Source: Synechococcus sp. AG-670-F04 | GTDB taxonomy: Bacteria > Cyanobacteriota > Cyanobacteriia > PCC-6307 > Cyanobiaceae | Length of the DNA: 64,000 bases | NCBI GenBank assembly: GCA_003211515.1 | Contig: QCSN01000001.1 | Span: 1-64,000 of the forward strand | Reading direction: 5' to 3' | Part shown: positions 8,769 through 16,608 of the stretch, piece by piece | Numbering within the stretch: the first letter of the stretch is position 1 | Layout of the letters: every line of letters begins with the position of its first letter | The notes under the pieces: model-generated | What the model saw: only the letters and a program-made list of their open reading frames with translations | Told to the model about the DNA's origin: nothing | The model's database searches: none | Made by a program: the position numbers and the translations under genes

Positions 8769-10174
8769 CGGCCTCCGACCGTGATCGAATCCACCTTGAT
8801 GTGGGGTTGTCCAACGGTGACGAAAATGCTGCCGCTGACCGATCCACAGAATCCCGCAGCGAGTTCAAGATCATTTGCACACATGGAGATGCGTGGCATC
8901 ACTTCCTTGGCATCACCGATCAACGTTGCTCCCTTGACAGGTTTAGTGAGGTTGCCGTTTTCGATGAGGTAGCCCTCCTCCACGGCGAAATTGAATTGAC
9001 CTGTCGGTCCAACACTTCCACCACCCATCGTTTTGCAATACAAACCTCGGTCCACCGAAGCAATCAGCTCTTCCGGTTGATGGGGGCCAGCATCGATGTA
9101 GGTGTTGCGCATGCGGCTGGCAGCAGCAAACGCATGGCTTTGACGTCGTCCACTTCCCGTTCGCTGGTGACCGGTCCGTAGCTCCCCAGCACGGTCGCTG
9201 ATGAACCGCTCTAAGACACCATCTTTGATGAGGACAGTGCGTTCCGGGGCCATTCCTTCATCATCCATCGATAACGATCCGAAAGCACCGCCACTAAGGC
9301 CTTCATCGATCGCCGTCACAGCTGGATGCGCAATCAGGCTGCCGACGCTGTCGGCGAAGGGTGTCGTTCCTCGTTCGATCTGGGTGGTTTCCAGAAGATG
9401 ACCACAGGCTTCATGGAAAATCACGCCACCAAAGCGATTCGCCAGCACAGCGGGCATCTGTCCTGCATCGACATAGTCGGCACGGAGCATGGTTCCTGCG
9501 CTTTCACAAACCTCCGCAGCACTGGCCTGACAATTCCAGTTGGCCAGGTCATCGGGGCGGTCTGTGCTTCCGTACCGTCGGCCGACACTGGATCGATGAT
9601 CTCCATCGGCTGCCAGCACAGACAGTCCGGTGGACTGATGCAAGCGGATATCGCGGGCGAACGTTCCATCCGAGGCAGCCACCATCACCTCCTGCCAGTC
9701 CCTTGAGTAACTGCCCCGACGCACTTGCAGGTGCTGACCGAGCCGTTGCAGCTGATCTGTCCCTTCCAGCATGCGAAGACTTGCCGATGCAAGATCGGGA
9801 CATCGCTGCAGCCAATCCTGCTTGCTCAAGCCGTAATCGTTGAGAGCCTGCAAACCTGAGAAAGCTTCGGAATGCTGCAGTGCCTGGGACTCGAGCCCCA
9901 GCATGGCAAGGGCCTGATCAAGGGCACGGGTCAACCCATCCCTACTGAGATCATTGGTGCTAACAAAACCATCGCGACCGTTGAGGAACACCCTCAAACC
10001 TGCCCCACGCGTAAAGGCCGGATTCACACTTGTGATGCGGTCTTGCTCAGCGAGGAGACCGAGATGATCCGTGCGTTCGAGAAAGACCTCAACAAGGTCT
10101 GCTCCGGCACAGGATCCACGCTGGAGAAGATCCTCCAGGAGATCCTTCCAATTCGACGTAAACGAGACAGTCAA
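8765..10174 (-). CDS. tldD: TldD-type zinc metalloprotease, catalytic subunit
   Basis: A 469-residue catalytic partner of TldE. The zinc motif HEACGH is present at about residues 254-259 (GGVIFHEACGHLLE). The family's third ligand is a candidate Cys in LELAAGFCGSV near the C-terminus. The complex degrades flexible peptides and takes part in maturation of ribosomally made peptides in other bacteria. The substrate here is unknown. It lies directly upstream of tldE with a 4-base overlap and 24 bases downstream of acsF. The full length and intact motifs suggest an active enzyme. Confidence 0.95.
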   Translation of the reverse strand: MTVSFTSNWKDLLEDLLQRGSCAGADLVEVFLERTDHLGLLAEQDRITSVNPAFTRGAGLRVFLNGRDGFVSTNDLSRDGLTRALDQALAMLGLESQALQHSEAFSGLQALNDYGLSKQDWLQRCPDLASASLRMLEGTDQLQRLGQHLQVRRGSYSRDWQEVMVAASDGTFARDIRLHQSTGLSVLAADGDHRSSVGRRYGSTDRPDDLANWNCQASAAEVCESAGTMLRADYVDAGQMPAVLANRFGGVIFHEACGHLLETTQIERGTTPFADSVGSLIAHPAVTAIDEGLSGGAFGSLSMDDEGMAPERTVLIKDGVLERFISDRAGELRTGHQRTGSGRRQSHAFAAASRMRNTYIDAGPHQPEELIASVDRGLYCKTMGGGSVGPTGQFNFAVEEGYLIENGNLTKPVKGATLIGDAKEVMPRISMCANDLELAAGFCGSVSGSIFVTVGQPHIKVDSITVGGR

Positions 10175-10198
10175 GAGATCTCCTAGTGAAAGTCCGTC

Positions 10199-11305
10199 TC
10201 AGCGGACAGCGGGTTGAAACTTGTCGCTTGGTATTGGAGCCATGAAAAAGAGTTTGGCCATGATGGAAACATTCCCAAGCCAATGTGGAAGTTTGCGAAC
10301 CAGCTTTATCGGGGCTGGTGCCTTACTCGCATCGGTCTCACTCAGGGCAGCGTTGTTGCTGACAAGTCGTTCTAAACGGTCCCAGAACTTGTCGTTACGA
10401 ACATCAAGAACAACCGGAAAAACTCGGGCTGATGTTTCGTTTGTCTTGTCAATGACCATCCGGTCGTAGGTCCGAGCGTCGAGTCCCAATGACTCGTAGA
10501 ACTCCTTGCGTGCCACATCGCGCACATACATAGTGGCGAACACAGCGAGCAGGAAGAACCGACACCACAATTTGGCAATGGGCCCGCGAACTGTGCTGGG
10601 CTGAGCCTTCATCAGAGCATCAAAGAAATCACCATGACGATTTTCGTCTTGGCACCAATTTTCGAAGAAATTGAAAATCGGAAAAATCTTGCTGTCTGGA
10701 TTTTGCTCAAGATGACGATAGATGGCTATATAACGCCAGTAACCAATTTTTTCTGAAAGGTATGTGGCATAAAAGATGAATTTAGGCTTGAAGAAAGTAT
10801 ATTTTTTATTGGCTGTCAGAAAGCCCAGATCAAGCTGAACTCCAAAGTCGCTCATCGACTTGTTGAGAAATCCTGCATGGCGCGCTTCATCACGAGCCAT
10901 ATGTGCAAAACACTCTGCAAGAAGAGGATTTTTTTGTTTGATCCTTCGACTCAACTCCTTGTAAAGCAGAAATCCAGAAAATTCCGACGTGCAGCTTTGC
11001 TCAAGGAATTCGACGAAAACCCTGCGTGTCTCGGGATCTAACTTATCGGCAGCACCGTCAAACTCCTCGTTGCGGACGAAATGGTGACGGTTGTAATCCT
11101 TACGAAATTCTTCACAGATGGCTTCCAGTTCTGCCTCATTCGGACGAAGATCCATGGCAGCCATGGCGTCGAAATCGGTCGTGTAGAAGCGTGGTGTGAG
11201 GATCGTGTCCTTGACGGGATCCTTGATGGAAACAGCATTTCCTGCTGTCTGATTGGCCACGGCAGTGGGAGGGACCATCAGCTCCGGTTTCACGGTGCCA
11301 ACCAA
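10199..11305 (-). CDS. acsF: Mg-protoporphyrin IX monomethyl ester oxidative cyclase (aerobic)
   Basis: Forms the isocyclic E ring of chlorophyll, using O2 and a diiron centre. It acts on Mg-protoporphyrin IX monomethyl ester at the membrane. The 368 residues include the paired diiron motifs: [10 protein letters not shown] at about residue 165 and [12 protein letters not shown] at about residue 245, preceded by conserved Glu residues in [14 protein letters not shown]. This is the aerobic (AcsF/CycI) rather than the BchE radical-SAM form. Position 11305 gives a somewhat variable N-terminal extension before the conserved block [12 protein letters not shown]. It is the first gene of a close run with tldD, tldE and fmt. 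Confidence 0.97.
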   Translation of the reverse strand: MVGTVKPELMVPPTAVANQTAGNAVSIKDPVKDTILTPRFYTTDFDAMAAMDLRPNEAELEAICEEFRKDYNRHHFVRNEEFDGAADKLDPETRRVFVEFLEQSCTSEFSGFLLYKELSRRIKQKNPLLAECFAHMARDEARHAGFLNKSMSDFGVQLDLGFLTANKKYTFFKPKFIFYATYLSEKIGYWRYIAIYRHLEQNPDSKIFPIFNFFENWCQDENRHGDFFDALMKAQPSTVRGPIAKLWCRFFLLAVFATMYVRDVARKEFYESLGLDARTYDRMVIDKTNETSARVFPVVLDVRNDKFWDRLERLVSNNAALSETDASKAPAPIKLVRKLPHWLGNVSIMAKLFFMAPIPSDKFQPAVR

Positions 11306-11336
11306 TGTAGGGCTGACACCTCGAGTTTTGATGGCT

Positions 11337-11810
11337 TTAGTTGCCCCCCAGCCACTTCTGACCGTTTAATCGTTGCATTAGGCGCGAGACCAGCAAGGCA
11401 AGCGATATCCGCTTTTCATCGATCAGAAACGATTCCAACAGGGTGGGTTCACTGCCTGGATCGGCAAGGGTGATGGTTTTGCCGCTGGCGATGTCATCTT
11501 TGGCAAAACAAAGCCAAAAGCGTCGCCCGCCAGGCAGCTCTCCCACCACCATCGGGCATGGCCCTCCGACTACGGGCCGCTCACCTTGCAACAGCTCGAG
11601 ACGGTCTGCTGTTAATCCATGCCCCTTGAGTTCCTTGGCAATGCTCGGCAGAAACTCTTCAGCCATGAATTGATCAAAGGGTTTGTCCTCAGGCTTGGGG
11701 GGTTTGGGTTTCGCCTTGGGCTTCGGTTTTGGCTCCGCCTCTGCCTGAGGCTTGGGGTCTTTCGACACCTCTGCAGGGGGTTCGCTCACTGGCTTTGGCT
11801 TTCTGCCCAA
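11337..11810 (-). CDS. DUF2996 protein
   Basis: A 157-residue protein. The first about 50 residues are a Lys/Pro-rich, disordered tail with repeating [13 protein letters not shown] units. The remaining about 105 residues form the DUF2996 domain ([20 protein letters not shown], then [19 protein letters not shown], then [20 protein letters not shown]). The domain is found in cyanobacteria and plastids. A member of this family in Synechocystis and plants has been linked to photosystem II assembly, but I infer only a photosynthesis-associated role here. It is 31 bases upstream of acsF on the same strand. Confidence 0.85.
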   Translation of the reverse strand: MGRKPKPVSEPPAEVSKDPKPQAEAEPKPKPKAKPKPPKPEDKPFDQFMAEEFLPSIAKELKGHGLTADRLELLQGERPVVGGPCPMVVGELPGGRRFWLCFAKDDIASGKTITLADPGSEPTLLESFLIDEKRISLALLVSRLMQRLNGQKWLGGN

Positions 11811-11834
11811 ACTGTACGCAGATCCAGCACATAT

Positions 11835-12311
11835 TCACCAATCCTGATCGATGTCATTCCCCCAGTCATCGCTTTCAGTCCCGGGCTGCCGTACTTGTTC
11901 GGACGAGCTGGCCGATGATCTGGATGGATGCCGCGACGCAGTGGCACGGGGTTGGTGAATGATCCGAAAAGGGACTGCAACGGTGGGAGCCGGATCCCTG
12001 ATATCACGCTGCAAAAGATTTGGATCCGATTGTTGAGGGAGCGGGGTATCGGTTTCAGGCGTTGAATCGACGGGTTGGCGGAGTGTGCGTCGGAGCGACT
12101 TGCCGGATGGGGCTAAGAGAAGTGCTGTACCCGCACCGATCGAAGCTCCCGCGGAGACGGCAAGCGCAGTCCAGACGCCCAGGGGCAACAATGGTGATTT
12201 CCAGATCAAAATCTGAATCGAAATCGATCGTCCCGGGTTGATCCCAGAGAGGATCAACACGGCAAGAACTGGTGCCAGGCAAGGGATTAGTAAGAGTTGA
12301 CGCAGCGTCAT
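11835..12311 (-). CDS. Small membrane protein with disordered tail, unknown function
   Basis: About 158 residues from the ATG at 12311, whose ATGA overlaps the stop of ubiX. Two hydrophobic segments are visible: about residues 5-24 (LLLIPCLAPVLAVLILSG) and about 42-64 (LGVWTALAVSAGASIGAGTA). A hydrophilic tail follows, rich in Ser, Pro, Thr and Arg and ending in an acidic DDWGNDIDQDW. The topology suggests a two-helix membrane anchor with a cytoplasmic tail. No named family is recognised. The 4-base overlap with ubiX and its place in the zam-ubiX run support it as a real gene. Confidence 0.7.
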   Translation of the reverse strand: MTLRQLLLIPCLAPVLAVLILSGINPGRSISIQILIWKSPLLPLGVWTALAVSAGASIGAGTALLLAPSGKSLRRTLRQPVDSTPETDTPLPQQSDPNLLQRDIRDPAPTVAVPFRIIHQPRATASRHPSRSSASSSEQVRQPGTESDDWGNDIDQDW

Positions 12312-12916
12312 AAGAGCGGACCTGTCCAACGGTCCAACGGAGCCAGATCCTCTTCAAGGCCGTCAAAGATCCGAACCACCATGAAGGTCACCATCTCATC
12401 GAGGGATTTGGGTTGGGTGTACCAGGCTGGAATCGGTGCGGCGATCGACGCCCCCGCCTCGGCCAGCGCAGTGAGATTCCGTAGGTGAATCAGGCTGAAG
12501 GGCATCTCCCTGGGCACGATGAGTAGGGGCCTTCCCTCCTTGAGGTGAACATCGGCGCTGCGCTCGATTAGATCCGATGCAAGGCCAGCATTGATGCGAC
12601 CGACCGTTCCCATGCTGCAGGGCACGATCACCATTGCCTTGGAACGAAAACTGCCACTGGCAATACAGGCGCTCTGGTCATTCCAGCGATGGCAGATCAA
12701 CTCTCCGTGTGTTACTCCGAGATGCTCCCTCCAAAACATCTGCTGGGTTAGGGGATCGACAGGGATGCGAAGCCCCTGCTCAGCCCGGAACACTTCATGG
12801 GCGCCACGACTCAAAACAAGGTGAACCGTGCGACCACGATTGAGAAGCAATTGAAGAGCACGCTCCGCGAGTGGCTGAGCGGAAGCTCCAGTAACCCCCA
12901 GGACATAGGGGCGCAT
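12308..12916 (-). CDS. ubiX: Flavin prenyltransferase UbiX
   Basis: Attaches a dimethylallyl unit to FMN, making the prenylated FMN cofactor used by UbiD-type decarboxylases. The 202 residues include the flavin-binding start GVTGASAQPLAERAL, the central IVPCSMGTVGRINAG and the VPREMPFSLIHLRNL motif, all characteristic of UbiX. The ATG overlaps the stop of zam by one base (TAATG), and its own stop overlaps the next gene's start. It thus sits in the middle of a translationally coupled set. The partner decarboxylase is not in this window. Confidence 0.95.
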   Translation of the reverse strand: MRPYVLGVTGASAQPLAERALQLLLNRGRTVHLVLSRGAHEVFRAEQGLRIPVDPLTQQMFWREHLGVTHGELICHRWNDQSACIASGSFRSKAMVIVPCSMGTVGRINAGLASDLIERSADVHLKEGRPLLIVPREMPFSLIHLRNLTALAEAGASIAAPIPAWYTQPKSLDEMVTFMVVRIFDGLEEDLAPLDRWTGPLL

Positions 12917-15267
12917 TAGATCGAATCGCTGAGCATGACGGTGATTGGTGCATGGCCGTCGGCGCCGGCAGCATCAGTGGACGTCAGATCTGGCAGAACC
13001 TCGAGATCGATCTGATTGCGCAGCACGTCGACCTTGATCACCTTGACCCGAACCGCGTCACCCAATTGGTAAGTCCTGCGGTTCTTTCGACCGACCAGTC
13101 GATTCTGGCGCGATCGATATTCGTACCAGTCGTCGTTGAGAGAACTGACATGAACCAGACCTTCCACAGAGGTGTCACCAACCTCCACGAAAAAGCCATA
13201 GCTCTGCACACCGCTGATCTGACCCATGACTTCACTGTTGACGAGAGGTTCAGCCGAGCGAGCCTTCACCATCGCAATCAGATCGCGCTCCAGTTCCTGC
13301 CCCTGACGACGACGACTATTGAGACGTTGAACAAAACGATCGGTGCAGACGCTCCGAAGCTTGTCCTCCTGGCTGGCTGTGAACAATGGCCAAGTCAGAT
13401 TGTCAGCACAGCCATGCTGACCGAGAGCCAACCGGTTCTTATGGCGCACCGTGGGACGATCCTTGCCATCCTGCAGAAGTGAGACAAGCACCTGTTGATT
13501 GATCAGATCGACATAGCGAAGGGCAGCGCAAGTCCAAGGTGTAAGGGGAGTTTGTGATGCTGTTGTTGACACTGCTTCCGTTGCTTCCTGAGACTCAGGG
13601 GCGTTGTCTGAATCCTCGGAAACCGCAGCTTTCTCTGAAACGGAGACGAAAGAGTTGTCAGGGAAAGCATGACTGAGCTGTTGTTCGAGAACGCGTCGTT
13701 GATCAGCCTTGGCGATCACGTCCAGCAGTTCAATTGCGGATGGACTTCCGTCGTCATCCAGTTCAAGGGGAAGGTCGAGGGCAACGGCTGTTTTGGCCAC
13801 ATCCGTGAGAACCGAAGCATCCGGTTGCCCTCGCAAAAGTTGAATTGCGGGTAAATCCAGTGATGTTGCATGGAGGCCCCAGGCTCGATGGGCGGCTCGC
13901 AGGAGTGGTTGGAGAATTGACTGTGGATCTGCGACGTCAAGCTCATCCAGCCAGCGATGCCGGAGCCCGGAAGGGTCGGACCAGACCAAATCTCCCAATG
14001 CATCCAGGGCGGGTGGTTTCAGGTTGAGCTGAATGGCACCACGGCGCTTCTCACCCTCAGTCAGACAACGGGCACAAAACAGAACCGTCTCGATCTGACT
14101 GAGCTGATCCTTGATCGGTTTGAGAACAGCGGGAACGGTGCGGGCTTTCGGCTTGCGTTGAGCAACAGCCTTGAGGTGATCCGGTTGGATGGAAGCGGCC
14201 GGCTGAATCGTGCTCAGCATGAACTCCCAGTCCGTCAGGTCTCCCTCAGCGGAGATATCCATCCGGACGCTGACGGCATCCGAAGAATTGCCAACACCAA
14301 AACGGGATGCCTTGTTGACAGAGGCGCTCAGCAAAGGCTGCCAGGTTTCACCAAGACAAATCGCTTCACCACGATCACGGAGCCAGAGGTCAAGACTGTT
14401 ACCAGCGCCGATGCGTTCAGAGACCGCTGGAGCATGAACCCACAACCGACTCCCACCCGCATGCGCTTCAACGTGGATCGCTGGCAATTCGGGGGCATCC
14501 ATGACCGACCAGCTGCGCAGGATCAATGCGGGCTGCGATGTGAGATTGACCCGTCCCTTGGCTGAGGGTGCCTTACCTGATGATCTTGGGGCAGCTGGTC
14601 GGTCATGCAGACCTGCTTTGGTCAGCAGCAGATCCCGATCAGCCGCTGCACCACCATTGAGAGGCAGTGGACGCGCCACATGGCCCTCCGCGGCATACTG
14701 CGCCACCGGATAACGGTCGACCCGGACCTCCACCAGGGATGTGGGCGGGTCCTCAGGGAGATGTTCCGCATCTTGATCCGGTAACCGAATCGTGGTCAGC
14801 AACCGATCATCGAGTGGGATTGCCAAGAGTTGATTGTCCTGTCGTTCCACCTGTCCAATCAGGGTTGTAGTGGAGCGCTCAAGAATGCATTGAACGCCAC
14901 CTTCAGGTGAACGGCGCCGCCCACCATCCCGGGTGATCCGCACAAGAACACGATCTCCGTTCCAGGCGTGATTCAACTGATGGTCGCGGATGTAGATGTC
15001 ATCTCCGCCGTCATCCCGGATAGCGAAACAGAACCCTTTGCTGCTGCATCGCAAACGCGCTTCGATCAGGTCGGGATGACCACCAAGCCTGATTCCGTCG
15101 TCTTCCTGATGGTCGATGACCCCAAGCCGTTGCAATGCGTTGAGGGCTAGATCAAGGGTCTGTTTTTCATTGTTGTTGGAAAGTTTCAGCGTTTTGGCCA
15201 GCGTTGCTGTGCTCGTCGGTGCATCGATGGACAGCTGATCCAACAGGTCGGCAACCGTAAATTTCAT
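12916..15267 (-). CDS. zam: Zam-like RNB-family protein, catalytic motif apparently degenerate
   Basis: A 783-residue protein laid out like RNase II/R: an N-terminal winged-helix region (about 1-65), cold-shock-type domains, a central RNB domain, and a C-terminal S1 domain (about 695-765, SEVMGQISGVQSYGFFVEVG). It matches the cyanobacterial Zam protein, known for a link to acetazolamide resistance in Synechocystis. The RNB active-site segment should carry several Asp residues (pattern D-x5-D-x-DD). Here the corresponding stretch near residue 258 reads SVMDAPELPAIHVEAHAG and keeps only one Asp. The later TSPIRRY-type motif is TCAALRYVDL. I infer that it binds RNA but may not cut it. An intact RNB paralogue lies at 36388-38451. 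Confidence 0.85.
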   Translation of the reverse strand: MKFTVADLLDQLSIDAPTSTATLAKTLKLSNNNEKQTLDLALNALQRLGVIDHQEDDGIRLGGHPDLIEARLRCSSKGFCFAIRDDGGDDIYIRDHQLNHAWNGDRVLVRITRDGGRRRSPEGGVQCILERSTTTLIGQVERQDNQLLAIPLDDRLLTTIRLPDQDAEHLPEDPPTSLVEVRVDRYPVAQYAAEGHVARPLPLNGGAAADRDLLLTKAGLHDRPAAPRSSGKAPSAKGRVNLTSQPALILRSWSVMDAPELPAIHVEAHAGGSRLWVHAPAVSERIGAGNSLDLWLRDRGEAICLGETWQPLLSASVNKASRFGVGNSSDAVSVRMDISAEGDLTDWEFMLSTIQPAASIQPDHLKAVAQRKPKARTVPAVLKPIKDQLSQIETVLFCARCLTEGEKRRGAIQLNLKPPALDALGDLVWSDPSGLRHRWLDELDVADPQSILQPLLRAAHRAWGLHATSLDLPAIQLLRGQPDASVLTDVAKTAVALDLPLELDDDGSPSAIELLDVIAKADQRRVLEQQLSHAFPDNSFVSVSEKAAVSEDSDNAPESQEATEAVSTTASQTPLTPWTCAALRYVDLINQQVLVSLLQDGKDRPTVRHKNRLALGQHGCADNLTWPLFTASQEDKLRSVCTDRFVQRLNSRRRQGQELERDLIAMVKARSAEPLVNSEVMGQISGVQSYGFFVEVGDTSVEGLVHVSSLNDDWYEYRSRQNRLVGRKNRRTYQLGDAVRVKVIKVDVLRNQIDLEVLPDLTSTDAAGADGHAPITVMLSDSI

Positions 15268-15386
15268 TTGAGTAGAGAGCGGAATCGATCTTCAAGATCG
15301 GGGGAAACCGAGAACGAAGGCATCCGGAACCAATGCCGCGGACCTGTAGAGAACTCCGTTCCTTCTGAAACTTTAGGAGTGCGCAG
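15268..15386. other. Short gap between zam and the GDT1-type pair
   Basis: About 120 bases between the zam start and the end of the GDT1-type gene on the same strand. It presumably contains the promoter and leader of zam. I see no gene or strong hairpin in it. Confidence 0.4.
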
Positions 15387-15689
15387 TCACTCGGATTCTG
15401 ACGATTCCTCCCTGGTGCTCCAAAGAGGCCTCAGCAGTCGTGCACCAATGATCAGAAATCCGACGGAAGCAGCCAGTTGCAGGAAATCCGAGGGGATGAC
15501 CGTGGACATCGAACCACCCGCAAGAGCCCCGATCAAGCTGGCGAGCACCAGCGCTGAGGACGATCCCAGAAACACGGCGAAGGGTCGGTCGGATGTTCCA
15601 CTCAGGGCCACAGTGGCCAGTTGTGTTTTATCACCCAGTTCGGCGAGGAAAACGGTGACGAATGTGGAGAGAAGAAGAGCGAAATCCAT
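15387..15689 (-). CDS. Half-size GDT1/UPF0016 cation exchanger, second member
   Basis: A 100-residue membrane protein with three hydrophobic segments and the family signature ELGDKTQLAT at about residue 17. GDT1/TMEM165/Mnx proteins move Mn2+ or Ca2+ across membranes. Most are about 200-220 residues with two copies of this unit. This gene and its upstream neighbour each hold one copy and are 3 bases apart, so they presumably pair as a heterodimer. Comparable split hemi-exchangers have been described in other cyanobacteria. The C-terminal tail is short and acidic. Confidence 0.88.
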   Translation of the reverse strand: MDFALLLSTFVTVFLAELGDKTQLATVALSGTSDRPFAVFLGSSSALVLASLIGALAGGSMSTVIPSDFLQLAASVGFLIIGARLLRPLWSTREESSESE

Positions 15690-15692
15690 GCC

Positions 15693-16025
15693 TCAAGCTG
15701 CCGTGGATGAGATCAGCAGCGAACGACCAGCCTGGAGCCCTAGCCAGATTCCCAGCCCGATCATCAGCACGCCGGCCATGGTCTCTAGGCGTTCAGGTGG
15801 AAGCACCTTGGCCAGCCAGCGTCCAACAAGGACGCCCACAAGGCTTGATGCGATCAGTGCGGTTGCCGCGCCAAGGAAGACGAGCCATGGAGTACCTGAC
15901 TGAGCCGAAAGGAGAAGAGTGGCCAATTGGGTCTTGTCACCCAGTTCGGCAACGAAAACAGTGGTGAACGTGCTGAACAGAACGGCCGTGAAGGCCGGTC
16001 GTTCTTCGGCACCGGTGGACGTCAC
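15693..16025 (-). CDS. Half-size GDT1/UPF0016 cation exchanger, first member
   Basis: A 110-residue membrane protein carrying the motif ELGDKTQLAT at about residue 27, three membrane helices and a short N-terminal tail (MTSTGAEERPAF). It is the first half of a split GDT1-type manganese/calcium exchanger. The second half starts 3 bases downstream. Its start overlaps the stop of the upstream Cys-cluster gene by 4 bases (ATGA), giving a three-gene unit. Cation specificity cannot be read from sequence; Mn2+ export from cytoplasm to thylakoid or periplasm is the family-based guess. Confidence 0.88.
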   Translation of the reverse strand: MTSTGAEERPAFTAVLFSTFTTVFVAELGDKTQLATLLLSAQSGTPWLVFLGAATALIASSLVGVLVGRWLAKVLPPERLETMAGVLMIGLGIWLGLQAGRSLLISSTAA

Positions 16026-16387
16026 GACGGAGGGCGCTGGGCACGGTTGAACCTACGCATCACGAGGCTGCGACCGCCATAAAGGGAGCGGATTTGCTGG
16101 CGGCAACAGCTGATCGCAAAGGCATCAAGCTCGGAATCAGGCACCGCAAAGAGAGCACCGAGCTGTTTCACATCGCAGAACTCAGGCCGGTCCTCATAGA
16201 TCCGGCAACGACGTCCGCCGCTGTCGTAATGGATGCACCAACCATCCTCACCCACCATTGATAGATATCTTGCCCGCTGAATGTCAGTCAGGGCCTGCAG
16301 GGCTTCCTGCCGTTCTTCAGGACATAAACGACAGCAGGCACCGCAATGGCTGATGCAATGCCAGTGTTGCTGGACATGATTCATCAC
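16022..16387 (-). CDS. YkgJ-family Cys-cluster protein
   Basis: A 121-residue protein of the YkgJ/CxxCxxCC class, in which conserved Cys residues probably bind a zinc or iron-sulfur centre. The pattern is visible: CISHCGACCRLCPEE near residue 11, CIHYD near residue 51, CRIYEDRPEFCD near residue 60, and CC near residue 93. Function is unknown for the family. It is coupled to the split GDT1 pair by a 4-base overlap, which hints at a role in metal homeostasis; that is inference. Starts at 16387 and 16384 are equally plausible. Confidence 0.85.
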   Translation of the reverse strand: MMNHVQQHWHCISHCGACCRLCPEERQEALQALTDIQRARYLSMVGEDGWCIHYDSGGRRCRIYEDRPEFCDVKQLGALFAVPDSELDAFAISCCRQQIRSLYGGRSLVMRRFNRAQRPPS

Positions 16388-16492
16388 GGGTGCTGTAACA
16401 AGCGGTCACATTGGTTGAGGAGCATGGTTCATGAAGGGATAAGAGCCCCGTAGCCTGTAGGTCCATTCTCCTTCTGAGAGCGCCGTACTTCC

Positions 16493-16600
16493 ATGGGCTT
16501 CGACATCCATCTAATCGCCAATTTCGCCGCCCTTGCGCTGATCACCATCGCTGGTCCAGCTGTCATTTTCATTCTTTTCTATCGGCGCGGAGCTCTCTGA
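16493..16600 (+). CDS. psb30: Photosystem II protein Psb30 (Ycf12)
   Basis: A 35-residue single-helix subunit at the periphery of the photosystem II core, near cytochrome b559, that helps stabilise the complex. The reading frame begins [11 protein letters not shown], continues through one hydrophobic helix ([17 protein letters not shown]) and ends RRGAL, matching Ycf12/Psb30 in length and sequence pattern. It begins about 105 bases beyond the divergent Cys-cluster gene and ends 8 bases before the convergent recJ stop. It is too short for many gene finders to report. Confidence 0.93.
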   Translation: MGFDIHLIANFAALALITIAGPAVIFILFYRRGAL

Positions 16601-16608
16601 ACCCATCG

